DNA from: Candidatus Centipeda massiliensis
Lineage (GTDB): Bacteria; Bacillota; Negativicutes; Selenomonadales; Selenomonadaceae
Reading direction: 5' to 3'
Length of the DNA: 64,000 nt
Assembly (NCBI RefSeq): GCF_900290285.1
Contig: NZ_LT985755.1
Coordinates: 138,431 to 202,430 of the forward strand
How positions within the stretch are numbered: position 1 is the first letter of the stretch; each line of letters begins with the position of its first letter. The notes beneath the pieces were generated by a model. It had not been told where the DNA came from and ran no database searches. It worked only from the letters and a program-made list of their open reading frames with translations. Shown here in pieces: positions 32,814 through 40,691 of this stretch. The translations under genes and the position numbers were made by a program.

Positions 32814-33248
32814 ATGTATACAATGAAGGACGCCTGTGAAGCGACAGGAATGAGCTATGAGACGCTGAAATTCTACTGCAATCAGGGGCTTCTGCCGAAC
32901 GTCAAGCGTGATGCACACAATCACCGTATTTTCGACAATCACGATATTGGATGGCTGAAAAGCCTTACCTGCCTCAGAAACTGCGGCATGAGTCTCGCCG
33001 AAATGAAGGAATACCTCGCACTCTGCCTCGGCGGCGTCCCCACCATCCCAGAGCGCAAAGAAATCCTTGCAGGCAAGCGTGCGGAACTCGTCGATCGGCT
33101 CACTGCTGTCCAAGCATCCATCGACTACATCGACTGGAAGCAGGGATTCTATGACGATGTGCTCTCAGGGCGCACGCCCTACATCAGCAATCTTCTCCCG
33201 AATGAAGCGGATGCAGAATCTGCAGAAGAGAGCTCTGCACATGGGTGA
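32814..33248 (+). CDS. MerR-family transcriptional regulator
   Basis: A 144-residue regulator. The N-terminal winged HTH is MYTMKDACEATGMSYETLKF then FYCNQGLLPNVKRDAHNHRI, followed by the second helix pair IGWLKSLTCLRNCGMSLAEM. A coiled-coil dimer helix (KRAELVDRLTAVQASIDYID) follows and a short effector tail. Two Cys (in TCLRNCG) lie within the DNA-binding half; there is no metal-binding Cys loop at the C-terminus, so it is of the organic/aldehyde or redox type rather than a metal sensor. It is divergent from the hydrolase operon and 36 bp from its operator. TTTTTTGGAGG precedes the ATG. Confidence 0.88.
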   Translation: MYTMKDACEATGMSYETLKFYCNQGLLPNVKRDAHNHRIFDNHDIGWLKSLTCLRNCGMSLAEMKEYLALCLGGVPTIPERKEILAGKRAELVDRLTAVQASIDYIDWKQGFYDDVLSGRTPYISNLLPNEADAESAEESSAHG

Positions 33249-33261
33249 TTCCATAAGAAAA

Positions 33262-33308
33262 TGACTGCTGCACAAGGTACATATCCTTATGTAGCAGTCA
33301 TTTTTATG
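33262..33308 (+). terminator. terminator after the MerR gene
   Basis: ATGACTGCTGCACAAGG and CCTTATGTAGCAGTCAT are near-complementary arms followed by TTTTTAT. Confidence 0.65.
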
Positions 33309-33344
33309 TGATGATACAATTTTCTAGAGAATTGTCATTTGCTG

Positions 33345-33707
33345 TCATACAGCATCCGTATTCTCTTTTTCCGTCAAACACGTCTCTAACTGTCTTATCA
33401 AGATTGGTAGTTCTTCAAAAACGACTTCCGCTATAATATTCCAGTTTGTTCCATCATAATCATGCACAAGACGATGCCGCAAGCCTGCGATCATCGCCCA
33501 TGGAATCTCACTATGTTTCGCTTTATACTCCGGGGTCAAATTATGGCTATGCTCCCCCATATTATATAGCGGCGTTGTGACAAGCCACTGCAACGGCAGC
33601 TGTGTCATCAGTGCTTCTTTTTCAATGCTATTTTTTAGGATATATTCCTGCAGGCGAGCGGCATAGTCATATATCTTTTGAACTCTTTGTCGATCGGAAT
33701 ACTTCAT
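33345..33707 (-). CDS. hepT: HepT-family HEPN RNase toxin
   Basis: A 120-residue HEPN-fold protein (DUF86/HepT). The RNase motif R-x4-6-H-x-Y is intact: Arg77, His82 and Tyr84 in LRHRLVHDYDG. Helices typical of HepT include YAARLQEYILKNSIEKEALM. In the HepT/MntA system the RNase is held inactive by the cognate nucleotidyltransferase, which AMPylates the Tyr of the motif. It overlaps the mntA stop by four bases (ATGA). The pair is AT-rich compared with the surroundings, which suggests recent transfer. Confidence 0.88.
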   Translation of the reverse strand: MKYSDRQRVQKIYDYAARLQEYILKNSIEKEALMTQLPLQWLVTTPLYNMGEHSHNLTPEYKAKHSEIPWAMIAGLRHRLVHDYDGTNWNIIAEVVFEELPILIRQLETCLTEKENTDAV

Positions 33708-34009
33708 GCCACCAAAACCTTTTCTTTCATAATTGTTTTGTAGAAATTACTGTCCGGGTTGACTTCACCGATCTCAAAAACATCTACTTTTTTCTCTAAC
33801 GTCTCTCGCAAATCCTCTGCCAGAGCAAAAATCATCGTTCGCTTAAACTTTTCTCCACCGTAAACCAAAAAATCCAAATCACTATTTTCGTCTGCTTCAC
33901 CTCTCGCATATGAGCCAAACAAATAAATTTCTTTCACACGGTATTTATTAGCAAGTGGTTTTACCTTCGCAACGATATGCTCCATTGTAAATACAGGCTT
34001 CTGCATCAT
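33704..34009 (-). CDS. mntA: MntA-family nucleotidyltransferase antitoxin
   Basis: A 101-residue minimal nucleotidyltransferase. The motif G-S-x10-D-x-D is exact: Gly32-Ser33 and Asp44/Asp46 in LFGSYARGEADENSDLDFLV; a third acidic residue lies in KKVDVFEIGE. It AMPylates and silences HepT. Upstream is GGAGGG. It sits at the point where comM is broken off, so the toxin-antitoxin pair probably arrived with, or caused, that break. Confidence 0.88.
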   Translation of the reverse strand: MMQKPVFTMEHIVAKVKPLANKYRVKEIYLFGSYARGEADENSDLDFLVYGGEKFKRTMIFALAEDLRETLEKKVDVFEIGEVNPDSNFYKTIMKEKVLVA

Positions 34010-34132
34010 AATCCCTCCTATTCACTCATATCATTATATCACATAACCGCGCAGCTCTTCCCCTTTTCCTCTGATTTCCATACGATGCTGGCAAGAACCA
34101 CGATCAGGACACTCTTGCTTCATCCTGAAAAG

Positions 34133-35230
34133 TTAGGCAGCATTTCGTCTATCATTACATTGTATCGTTATTGACGTTACTGCGTTCATTGCCGCTACCA
34201 AAATGATACTGGAGGGAAAGGTCAGCGTCGCATTCGCACGCGACACGGTAATCTGGCGATCCTCAATCGGCTCGCGCAGCACCTCAAGCGTCTTCTTGCT
34301 GAACTCCGGAAGCTCGTCGAGAAAGAGCACGCCGTGATGCGCAAGTGTCACCTCACCCGGACGCGGGATGCTCCCGCCGCCGATCATCGCCACCGTCGAG
34401 GATGTATGATGCGGACTGCGGAAGGGGCGCGTCGTCACAAGCCCTGTATCTTTACCCAGCAGCCCCGAGATGCTGTAAATCTTCGTAATCTCGATGGCTT
34501 CTTCCTTCGTCAGCTCCGGCAAGATCGAACTCATGCGGCGCGCCAGCATCGTCTTGCCCGAGCCGGGCACACCGACCATCAGAACATTATGCCCTCCCGC
34601 CGCTGCAATCTCAAGCGCACGCTTCGCCTGATACTGCCCCTGCACGTCCGCAAAGTCATCTGTGAAGGCTGCATCCTTTAGCGTTTCGATCTGCCTCGGC
34701 ACAGCAGGAGTCAGCGTTTCCGTTCCCGTCAGATGACGCACAAGCTGTGCTAGTGTTTCGACTGCATAGACATTCAGTCCGTCAATAAGAAGTGCCTCAT
34801 CTGCATTGGAGGGAGCAACGTAGAACTCTGTGAGCCCATGTTCCCGCGCCGTGATTGCCATTGGGAGAATACCGCTGATCGGACGGCAGTTTCCATCGAG
34901 AGAAAGCTCCGCTGAGAAAAGTGCACTCTGTACCGCCACCTCGGGAACCATACCGTAGGATGCAAGGAGACCAACCGCAATCGGCAGATCAAGCCCCGAG
35001 CTGTCCTTGCGCACATCGGCGGGTGCAAGATTCACCGTCACCCGCTCCTGCCGCACCTGAATACCAGAATTGCGGATTGCTGTGCGCACACGCTCCTTCG
35101 ACTCCTTCACCGACGTATCGGGAAGCCCCACCAGCTCAAAGCCCGGCAGCCCCGGAGACACATCCACCTCCACGTCGATAATTCGTCCATCAATCCCGAG
35201 GGTCGTCGCACCATAGGTCTTTGCAAACAA
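34133..35230 (-). pseudogene. comM: comM/yifB, truncated at the 3' end
   Basis: Encodes 365 residues of a Mg-chelatase-like AAA+ helicase (ComM/YifB), which drives branch migration during natural transformation; full-length members have about 500. Present are the Lon-like N-terminal domain ([20 protein letters not shown]), Walker [14 protein letters not shown], Walker [12 protein letters not shown] and [20 protein letters not shown]. After that residue the match ends and an unrelated tail ([16 protein letters not shown]) runs to a stop, so sensor regions and the C-terminal domain are missing. The start is TTG at 35230 with GGGAGGG before it. The protein is almost certainly inactive. Confidence 0.85.
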
Positions 35231-35240
35231 CGGCCTTCCC

Positions 35241-35274
35241 TCCCACGTTTCAAATATAAGAAAATTATAACACA
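35241..35274. repeat. comM promoter-region repeat, copy 1
   Basis: A 34-bp sequence containing CCCACGTTTCAAATATAAG and AAAATTATAACAC just upstream of comM, identical to 38494-38527. Confidence 0.85.
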
Positions 35275-35282
35275 AAATGCCC

Positions 35283-36395
35283 CTACAGTACTGATCGCTT
35301 AAATTTTTGCACGGCAGTGCCGAAGAATACGAGGGTAAAGAGCGCGAGGAAGGCACTCTGCTGATAGAGTGCCGTGATGCCGCCGCCCTTGAGGAAGATC
35401 ATGCGCAGGATCTCGATGTAGTGCGTCATGGGGATGGCGAGGCTGAGGTATTGAAAGAAGGTTGGCATCGCCTCGCGCGGAAACATGAAGCCCGATAGGA
35501 GGATGCCCGGCAGGAGGGTAGCGATGCTCATGAGTCCCGCCTGCAGCTGGTTCTGCGCGAGCGATGCGATCATGAGCCCCATCGTGAGCGAGGCGAGAAG
35601 GAAGAGGGTCGTGAGCGTATAGAGGAGCAAGATACTCCCGCGCAGGGGCACGCCAAAGATAGCGAGCGCGACGAGGATGCAGATTGTCGTCTGGATGTAG
35701 CCGAGCATGATGTAGGGCAGAATCTTGCCGACGAGCAGTTCCCATATATGCAGCGGCGTTACTAGGAGCTGCTCAAGCGTGCCCGCCTCGCGTTCGCGCA
35801 CGATGGACATGGAGACCATGAGCACCATGGTGATCGTGAGGATGATGCCCATGAGTGCGGGCAGCATGTAGTAGGCGGTGACGGCATCGGGGTTGTACCA
35901 CGCGCGGATGCGCACGTCGTAGGCAGGCGCAGCCACGGGCGCCCCGCGCACAGCGACGGGCTGCACCTGCATGCCAAGCCCCGTCAGGGCGGCGATGGCA
36001 GAGGTCGAGGCGATGGAGTCCGAGGCGTCGACAATCGCCTGAATCGGCACGGTGTGTCCCGCGTTTGCCTCCCGTACAAGATCGGGCGGAAAGACAATGC
36101 CGATCTTTGCATCGCCACGCTCGATCCGCTCGTTCAGCTCATCGTAGCTCCACGCGATGTAGCGCAGGTCAAAATAGCCGCTTGCCGTCATTGCCGCGAG
36201 GAAATTGCGGCTCTCCTCGCTCCGCGACTGATCGAACACGACCGTGGACTGATGCCGCACATCCGTGCGGATGGCAAAGCCGAACACGATGAGATAGATG
36301 ACCGGCAGGAGAAAGGTCACACCGACGGTCATGGGGTCACGCCGCATCTGAATGAGCTCCTTGACGAGAAGCGCCAGAATCCGCAAGCCGCTCAC
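35283..36395 (-). CDS. ABC-2 type permease of a YbhFSR/YhhJ-like exporter
   Basis: A 370-residue inner-membrane permease. The first helix is [20 protein letters not shown], a large extracytoplasmic loop follows (residues about 45-175), then five more helices including [19 protein letters not shown] and [19 protein letters not shown], and the ABC-2 signature around [16 protein letters not shown]. It pairs with the ATPase upstream; the operon order (fusion protein, ATPase, permease) matches YbhGFSR-type drug exporters, although a second permease gene is missing. It overlaps the ATPase stop by four bases. Confidence 0.88.
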   Translation of the reverse strand: MSGLRILALLVKELIQMRRDPMTVGVTFLLPVIYLIVFGFAIRTDVRHQSTVVFDQSRSEESRNFLAAMTASGYFDLRYIAWSYDELNERIERGDAKIGIVFPPDLVREANAGHTVPIQAIVDASDSIASTSAIAALTGLGMQVQPVAVRGAPVAAPAYDVRIRAWYNPDAVTAYYMLPALMGIILTITMVLMVSMSIVREREAGTLEQLLVTPLHIWELLVGKILPYIMLGYIQTTICILVALAIFGVPLRGSILLLYTLTTLFLLASLTMGLMIASLAQNQLQAGLMSIATLLPGILLSGFMFPREAMPTFFQYLSLAIPMTHYIEILRMIFLKGGGITALYQQSAFLALFTLVFFGTAVQKFKRSVL

Positions 36396-37312
36396 CCCCT
36401 CTGCCGCCGATCGTAGTAGATAAAGACATCCTCCATCGTCAGCGCGGACGCCTGTGCTCCCAGCGCCGAGGGCAGCGTCACATCCCGCGAGACGAGCGCA
36501 CGCACCTGCCGACCGAACACATAGACCTCGTCATAGGGCACGCCTGCCGCCCGCAGCGCCGCCGTCCCCGCCTCCGCACTCTCCTGCGGCAGGACGTAGA
36601 GACGCGCGGGCAGTTCCTCCTTCAGCGCCGTCGGCGAGCCGGAGGCGATCTTCCTGCCCTGCTGCAGAAAGGCAATCGCATCGCAGTGCTCCGCCTCATC
36701 CATGAAATGCGTCGTGACGAAGATCGTCGTCCGCTCCGTGCCCGCCATCTCCGAGAGCAGATTCCAAAAGAGCCGCCGCGACGTGGGGTCAACGGCAGAC
36801 GTCGGCTCGTCGAGCACGAGGAGTGCGGGGCGGTGGAGAATCGCGCAGCCGAGCGCGAGCCGCTGTTTCTGTCCGCCCGAGAGACCGCCCGCGAGCACAT
36901 CCGCTTTCTCCGTGAGCTGCATGCGCACGAGTACTTCCTCCGTGCGTGTGCGCCGCTCCGTGCGCGTGAGACCGTAGAGCCCACCGTAGAACATCATATT
37001 CTCGCGCACCGTCATATTCGTGTAGAGGCTGAACCGCTGGGACATATAGCCGAGTGACTGGCGCACACGCTCCGGATGCGCCGCCGTGTCACAGCCGAGC
37101 ACGAACGCTGTGCCGCTTGTCGGCGGGAGGATGCCGCAGATCATGCGGATTGCCGTGGACTTTCCTGAGCCGTTCGATCCGATGAATCCGTAGATCGCAC
37201 CGCGCGGCACGGAGAGGTTCAGATGATCGACGGCGGTGTAGTCGCCAAAGATACGCGTGAGATCATGTGTTACGATCACAGGTGCATCACCCGTACGCGC
37301 CTCACGTTCCAT
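36392..37312 (-). CDS. ABC exporter ATPase
   Basis: A 306-residue ATP-binding subunit. Walker A is GSNGSGKST, the Q-loop GYMSQRFSLY, the signature LSGGQKQRLALG, Walker B LLVLDEPTSAVDP and the H-loop FVTTHFMDEAEH. The DRA-family C-terminal tail (LPARLYVLPQESAEAGTAAL) is present. It powers the permease encoded next. The ATG is inside the last codons of the fusion-protein gene, with GGGGGCG ahead, so the three genes are translated as a unit. Confidence 0.9.
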   Translation of the reverse strand: MEREARTGDAPVIVTHDLTRIFGDYTAVDHLNLSVPRGAIYGFIGSNGSGKSTAIRMICGILPPTSGTAFVLGCDTAAHPERVRQSLGYMSQRFSLYTNMTVRENMMFYGGLYGLTRTERRTRTEEVLVRMQLTEKADVLAGGLSGGQKQRLALGCAILHRPALLVLDEPTSAVDPTSRRLFWNLLSEMAGTERTTIFVTTHFMDEAEHCDAIAFLQQGRKIASGSPTALKEELPARLYVLPQESAEAGTAALRAAGVPYDEVYVFGRQVRALVSRDVTLPSALGAQASALTMEDVFIYYDRRQRG

Positions 37313-38294
37313 GACGCGCCCCCAGATCCACATCGGCGGGCATACCGGGCTTTAGAATGCCCGTGGTATTATCCACTGCGACCTTTACGCCAAAGACGAG
37401 GTTCGCCCGCTCATTCTTCGTAATGCTCTGGCGCAGCGTGAACTCCGCCGCGTCGCTGATCTCCGCAATAATGCCGCTCAGCGGCTCCGCCTGCCCGTCG
37501 ATGTAGACGCGTGCCGAATCGCCGAGATGAATGCTCCCGAGCATATCGGTCGTCACATAGATCTTGATCCAGACATCGGAAGGATCGATGAGGGTTGCAA
37601 CGGATGCACCTGCACGGACAAACTCGCCTGCCTCGTAGTTCTTTGTCAGGACAATACCATCACGCGGTATGCGTATAGTGAGGTCGTCGATCACGGAATC
37701 ATCCATCGCGAGGATTGCCTGCTGCCGCCGCACATCCTCCTCTGCCATTCGGATGTCCTCGGGGCGGCTGCCGTTCTCCAGCAGCCGCTGCTCCTCCTCG
37801 CGTGCGTGCAGATTCGCATCCGCCGTATCACGCGCCTCACGCAGGGCATCAAACGCCTGTTGTGCGATGGCTCCTGCCGTGAGAAGCTCTATACCGCGTG
37901 CATAGTCGGCGCCCGCACGATCCGTAGCGGCACGCGCGGCACGGGTACGCTCCGCGGCTGCACGAACCTCCTCTGTGCGGCTGCCGCTCTGTGTACGCGC
38001 GAGATTCGTCCGGGCATGGGCGAGCGCCGCCTCATCGCGCAGGCGTGCCGCGATGAGATCACGCCGTCCGATGCGTGCGGCGACATCACCCGCACGCACC
38101 GCCATCCCCTCGCGCACGAGGATCTCGTCAATATAGCCGCTCTCCTTCACACCGACCTCGACGCGCGTCGCCTCCACCGTTCCCGTGAGGAGCCGTGCGC
38201 GTCCCTCCTGCTCCACATACGCGCGATAGGCGAACACCGCGAGCAGGACGAGCGCAAGGAGCAGAAGAATCAAGCGCAGGGGCTTCATATACAT
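37302..38294 (-). CDS. HlyD-family membrane fusion protein
   Basis: A 330-residue periplasmic adaptor. The N-terminal anchor is LRLILLLLALVLLAVFAYRA. The first lipoyl half-motif is VEVGVKESGYIDEILVREGM, a long alpha-helical hairpin runs from about residue 75 to 195 (ARTNLARTQSGSRTEEVRAA, then TADANLHAREEEQRLLENGS), and the second half-motif lies in IPRDGIVLTKNYEAGEFVRA. It joins the inner-membrane exporter to an outer-membrane channel, consistent with a two-membrane organism. No TolC-like gene is in the operon. GGGGGG lies six bases before the chosen ATG. Confidence 0.88.
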   Translation of the reverse strand: MYMKPLRLILLLLALVLLAVFAYRAYVEQEGRARLLTGTVEATRVEVGVKESGYIDEILVREGMAVRAGDVAARIGRRDLIAARLRDEAALAHARTNLARTQSGSRTEEVRAAAERTRAARAATDRAGADYARGIELLTAGAIAQQAFDALREARDTADANLHAREEEQRLLENGSRPEDIRMAEEDVRRQQAILAMDDSVIDDLTIRIPRDGIVLTKNYEAGEFVRAGASVATLIDPSDVWIKIYVTTDMLGSIHLGDSARVYIDGQAEPLSGIIAEISDAAEFTLRQSITKNERANLVFGVKVAVDNTTGILKPGMPADVDLGARHGT

Positions 38295-38329
38295 ATAATC
38301 CCCCCTTTTCATTTGGAATCAACAGATGC

Positions 38330-38485
38330 TTATAGTATATGGAACGTTAAAGACATGACAGTTTCTCCAAGGGTGGAATCCCCCACAAATTCAAGACCCG
38401 GCAACCCGGGCGACACATCCACCTCAACGTCGATCATCCGACCGTCTATCCCGAGGATCGTCGCAGCATAGATCCTTGCAAACAA
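38330..38485 (-). pseudogene. relic of a second comM 5' end
   Basis: A TTG start and about 36 codons read FARIYAATILGIDGRMIDVE and [14 protein letters not shown], clearly the start of ComM/YifB, then the frame runs into DSTLGETVMSLTFHIL and stops. Its upstream sequence matches that of the truncated comM at 35230. The coding part differs at roughly one base in six, so this is not a very recent copy. It lies directly upstream of the exporter operon. Confidence 0.8.
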
Positions 38486-38493
38486 CGGCTCTC

Positions 38494-38527
38494 TCCCACG
38501 TTTCAAATATAAGAAAATTATAACACA
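38494..38527. repeat. comM promoter-region repeat, copy 2
   Basis: Identical over 34 bp to 35241-35274, in the same orientation. The two copies and the comM fragments attached to them flank the exporter operon as direct repeats. Confidence 0.85.
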
Positions 38528-38634
38528 GGAGAGGGGAAGATGCCTAATGATTCTTTGCAAAAGAAAAGAGATTCCAAACGCTAGGTAGGGCGAATGGAAA
38601 TCTCTATCCTAACGGGAGAATGGTGTTATCTCCA

Positions 38635-39816
38635 TCATGCACGTACGAATTTTCCTGCCGCGAATGCAAAGACAGCTGCGAGCAAAACAAAGCCAGTGAT
38701 GATGCAGCACATGGCAACGGGCGTGCCGTCCGAGAACACGGCGAGGAGAGCGGAGGAGATCATGCCGCTGCCGTATTGGAGTGCGCCGATGAGTGCCGCC
38801 GCAGAACCCGTGATCTCATCCGGAACTCTGGAGAGCGCCGCCGCATTGGAGCACGCGGTAATAATACCATTTGTACTGCATACCAAGAACATGGGAATGG
38901 CGATCCCCCACAGACCGAGCATACCCGTCAGTCCATCCGCGAGTAGCCAGAGAGAAAAGAGTGCGGCAATGCTCGTTGCTGCCTTGAGCAGCCGCGAGAG
39001 GGAGAAATGTGTCACAAACATGCGGTTGAAGTAGCTCACCGCCGCAACGCCGATGATGTTGACACCGAAGAACAGCCCATAGTACTGCGGATCAATACCG
39101 AAGTGACGGATGTAGATGACAGGCGACTCCGTAATGAAAGCATACACCGCCACATAGAAGAACGTCACGCTGAGGGTATTCATCATGAAGAATTTCATCC
39201 GTACGAGCCTCCCATAGCTCTTGAATGCCGCACCGAGGCTCTCGGCAGAGCGTTTTTCGTGCGGCAGCGTCTCCGGCAGGAAATGTACGGAGAAAAAGAG
39301 CAGTACGGCAATCGCAGCCATCAGCCAGAAAACCATGCGCCAACCACCGGCGCCCATGAGAAATGCACCGAGCAGTGGTCCCACGATCGGCGCCGCCGCC
39401 ATGATGAGGACGAGTGTCGAGAGCATTGCTGCCGCCTGACTGCTCGTGCAGAGATCACGCACCATCGCGCGGCTGAGCATCGGACCGACGCATGCACCGA
39501 CCGCCTGCACCACACGGAATCCAATGACTGCCTCCATCGAGGGTGCCAGTGCGCAGCCGACCGATCCGATGAAAAAGAGCAGTGCACCGATCGCGAGCGG
39601 CATGCGACGACCAATGTGATCGCTGATCGGCCCCCAGACGAGCTGGGCAATGGCAAAGCCAACGAGGAAGCTCGTGATCGTCAGGGCTACTGCACCACCG
39701 AGGTCATCCTGCATTGCGGGCATCGCGGGCAGGTAGATGTCCGTCGACAGCGAGGCGAATGCCATAAAGGCACTTAGGATCATCATAAAGGACAGACTGC
39801 GTTTCGGCTCCTGCAT
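38635..39816 (-). CDS. MFS multidrug efflux pump, Bcr/CflA type
   Basis: A 393-residue transporter with twelve predicted helices. The N-terminal segment LSTDIYLPAMPAMQDDLG and motif A GPISDHIGRRMPL are the signature of the Bcr/CflA drug:proton antiporter family; motif C-like GPLLGAFLMGAGGW follows helix five. It exports drugs such as bicyclomycin or chloramphenicol-type compounds using the proton gradient. It is a single-gene unit, convergent or independent of its neighbours, with ample spacing (more than 80 bp) on both sides. Confidence 0.9.
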   Translation of the reverse strand: MQEPKRSLSFMMILSAFMAFASLSTDIYLPAMPAMQDDLGGAVALTITSFLVGFAIAQLVWGPISDHIGRRMPLAIGALLFFIGSVGCALAPSMEAVIGFRVVQAVGACVGPMLSRAMVRDLCTSSQAAAMLSTLVLIMAAAPIVGPLLGAFLMGAGGWRMVFWLMAAIAVLLFFSVHFLPETLPHEKRSAESLGAAFKSYGRLVRMKFFMMNTLSVTFFYVAVYAFITESPVIYIRHFGIDPQYYGLFFGVNIIGVAAVSYFNRMFVTHFSLSRLLKAATSIAALFSLWLLADGLTGMLGLWGIAIPMFLVCSTNGIITACSNAAALSRVPDEITGSAAALIGALQYGSGMISSALLAVFSDGTPVAMCCIITGFVLLAAVFAFAAGKFVRA

Positions 39817-39902
39817 AGTAATTTCTTTTCCATTTCCGCATAACGGATGCTCTTTCTCTTGTTGATATTACATATTATAACTACTGCATCGGTACCTGTA
39901 AA

Positions 39903-40595
39903 TTATCGCTCAAGTGATTTGAGTGCTGCTTGCTTCGCATGAATGAGTGTGGTATCAAAGAGTGGAATATCGGTATCGGATTGCTGGATAAGAAGTCCGA
40001 TTTCAGTACATCCTAGGATGATGCCCTGCGCCCCGTTCCGTGCGAGTTCATGAATAATGTCCAGATATACGGCTTTGGATTCCTCCAAGATTTTCCCGAG
40101 ACACAGTTCATCGTAAATAATGCGATTGACGATATCGACACCAGCATCATTTGGAATGAGAACCTCAATTCCCTGTTCGATCAAAATATTTTTATAGAAA
40201 TCCTGCTGCATAGTGTATTTCGTACCGAGCAGACCGACTTTTCGGATGCCGTGTTTCTTTAGCTGCACAGCGGTCATGTCCGCAATATGCAGGATTGGGA
40301 TATGAATCCTCCTGCCGATTTCAGGTGTTACCTTGTGCATCGTATTGGTGCAGATTACGATATAATCTGCACCCGCCCGTTCCAATGCTTGTGCGGCTTC
40401 AGACAAAACATCTGCGCTCTTATCCCATTCCCCGCTCGCTTGATATTTCTCGATTTCATCAAAATCAACACTGTATAGAATACATTTTGCAGAGTGCAGA
40501 CCACCCAGCTGCTTTTTTATCGTTTCGTTGATGACCTGATAGTATGTCACCGTACTTTCCCAACTCATACCACCGATCAGCCCTATTGTTTTCAT
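39903..40595 (-). CDS. aspartate/glutamate racemase family protein
   Basis: A 230-residue cofactor-independent racemase. MKTIGLIGGMSWESTVTYYQ is the family start. The two catalytic Cys are in VICTNTMHK (first third of the central domain) and IILGCTEIGLL. This is the RacX/YgeA type, which racemises aspartate or other amino acids, rather than MurI glutamate racemase. Of two adjacent ATGs the one at 40595 has the better spacing to AGAGGTG. It lies between two transporter genes and is probably transcribed alone. Confidence 0.88.
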   Translation of the reverse strand: MKTIGLIGGMSWESTVTYYQVINETIKKQLGGLHSAKCILYSVDFDEIEKYQASGEWDKSADVLSEAAQALERAGADYIVICTNTMHKVTPEIGRRIHIPILHIADMTAVQLKKHGIRKVGLLGTKYTMQQDFYKNILIEQGIEVLIPNDAGVDIVNRIIYDELCLGKILEESKAVYLDIIHELARNGAQGIILGCTEIGLLIQQSDTDIPLFDTTLIHAKQAALKSLER

Positions 40596-40691
40596 CATAT
40601 CACCTCTGCCGTTACGATAACACCGCCCGTCCGTCATGACAAGATAAAAATTGTAGGGAGGACAATTCACCCTTCTCTTCCTTTATTCTTC

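Noticed and set aside
33694-33708. Separate regulation of hepT and mntA
   Set aside because: The genes overlap by ATGA, so they are translated from one message; no internal promoter is visible.
37527-38471. 314-residue plus-strand frame opposite the HlyD-type gene
   Set aside because: GC-rich shadow frame; the minus-strand gene has clear domains and operon context.
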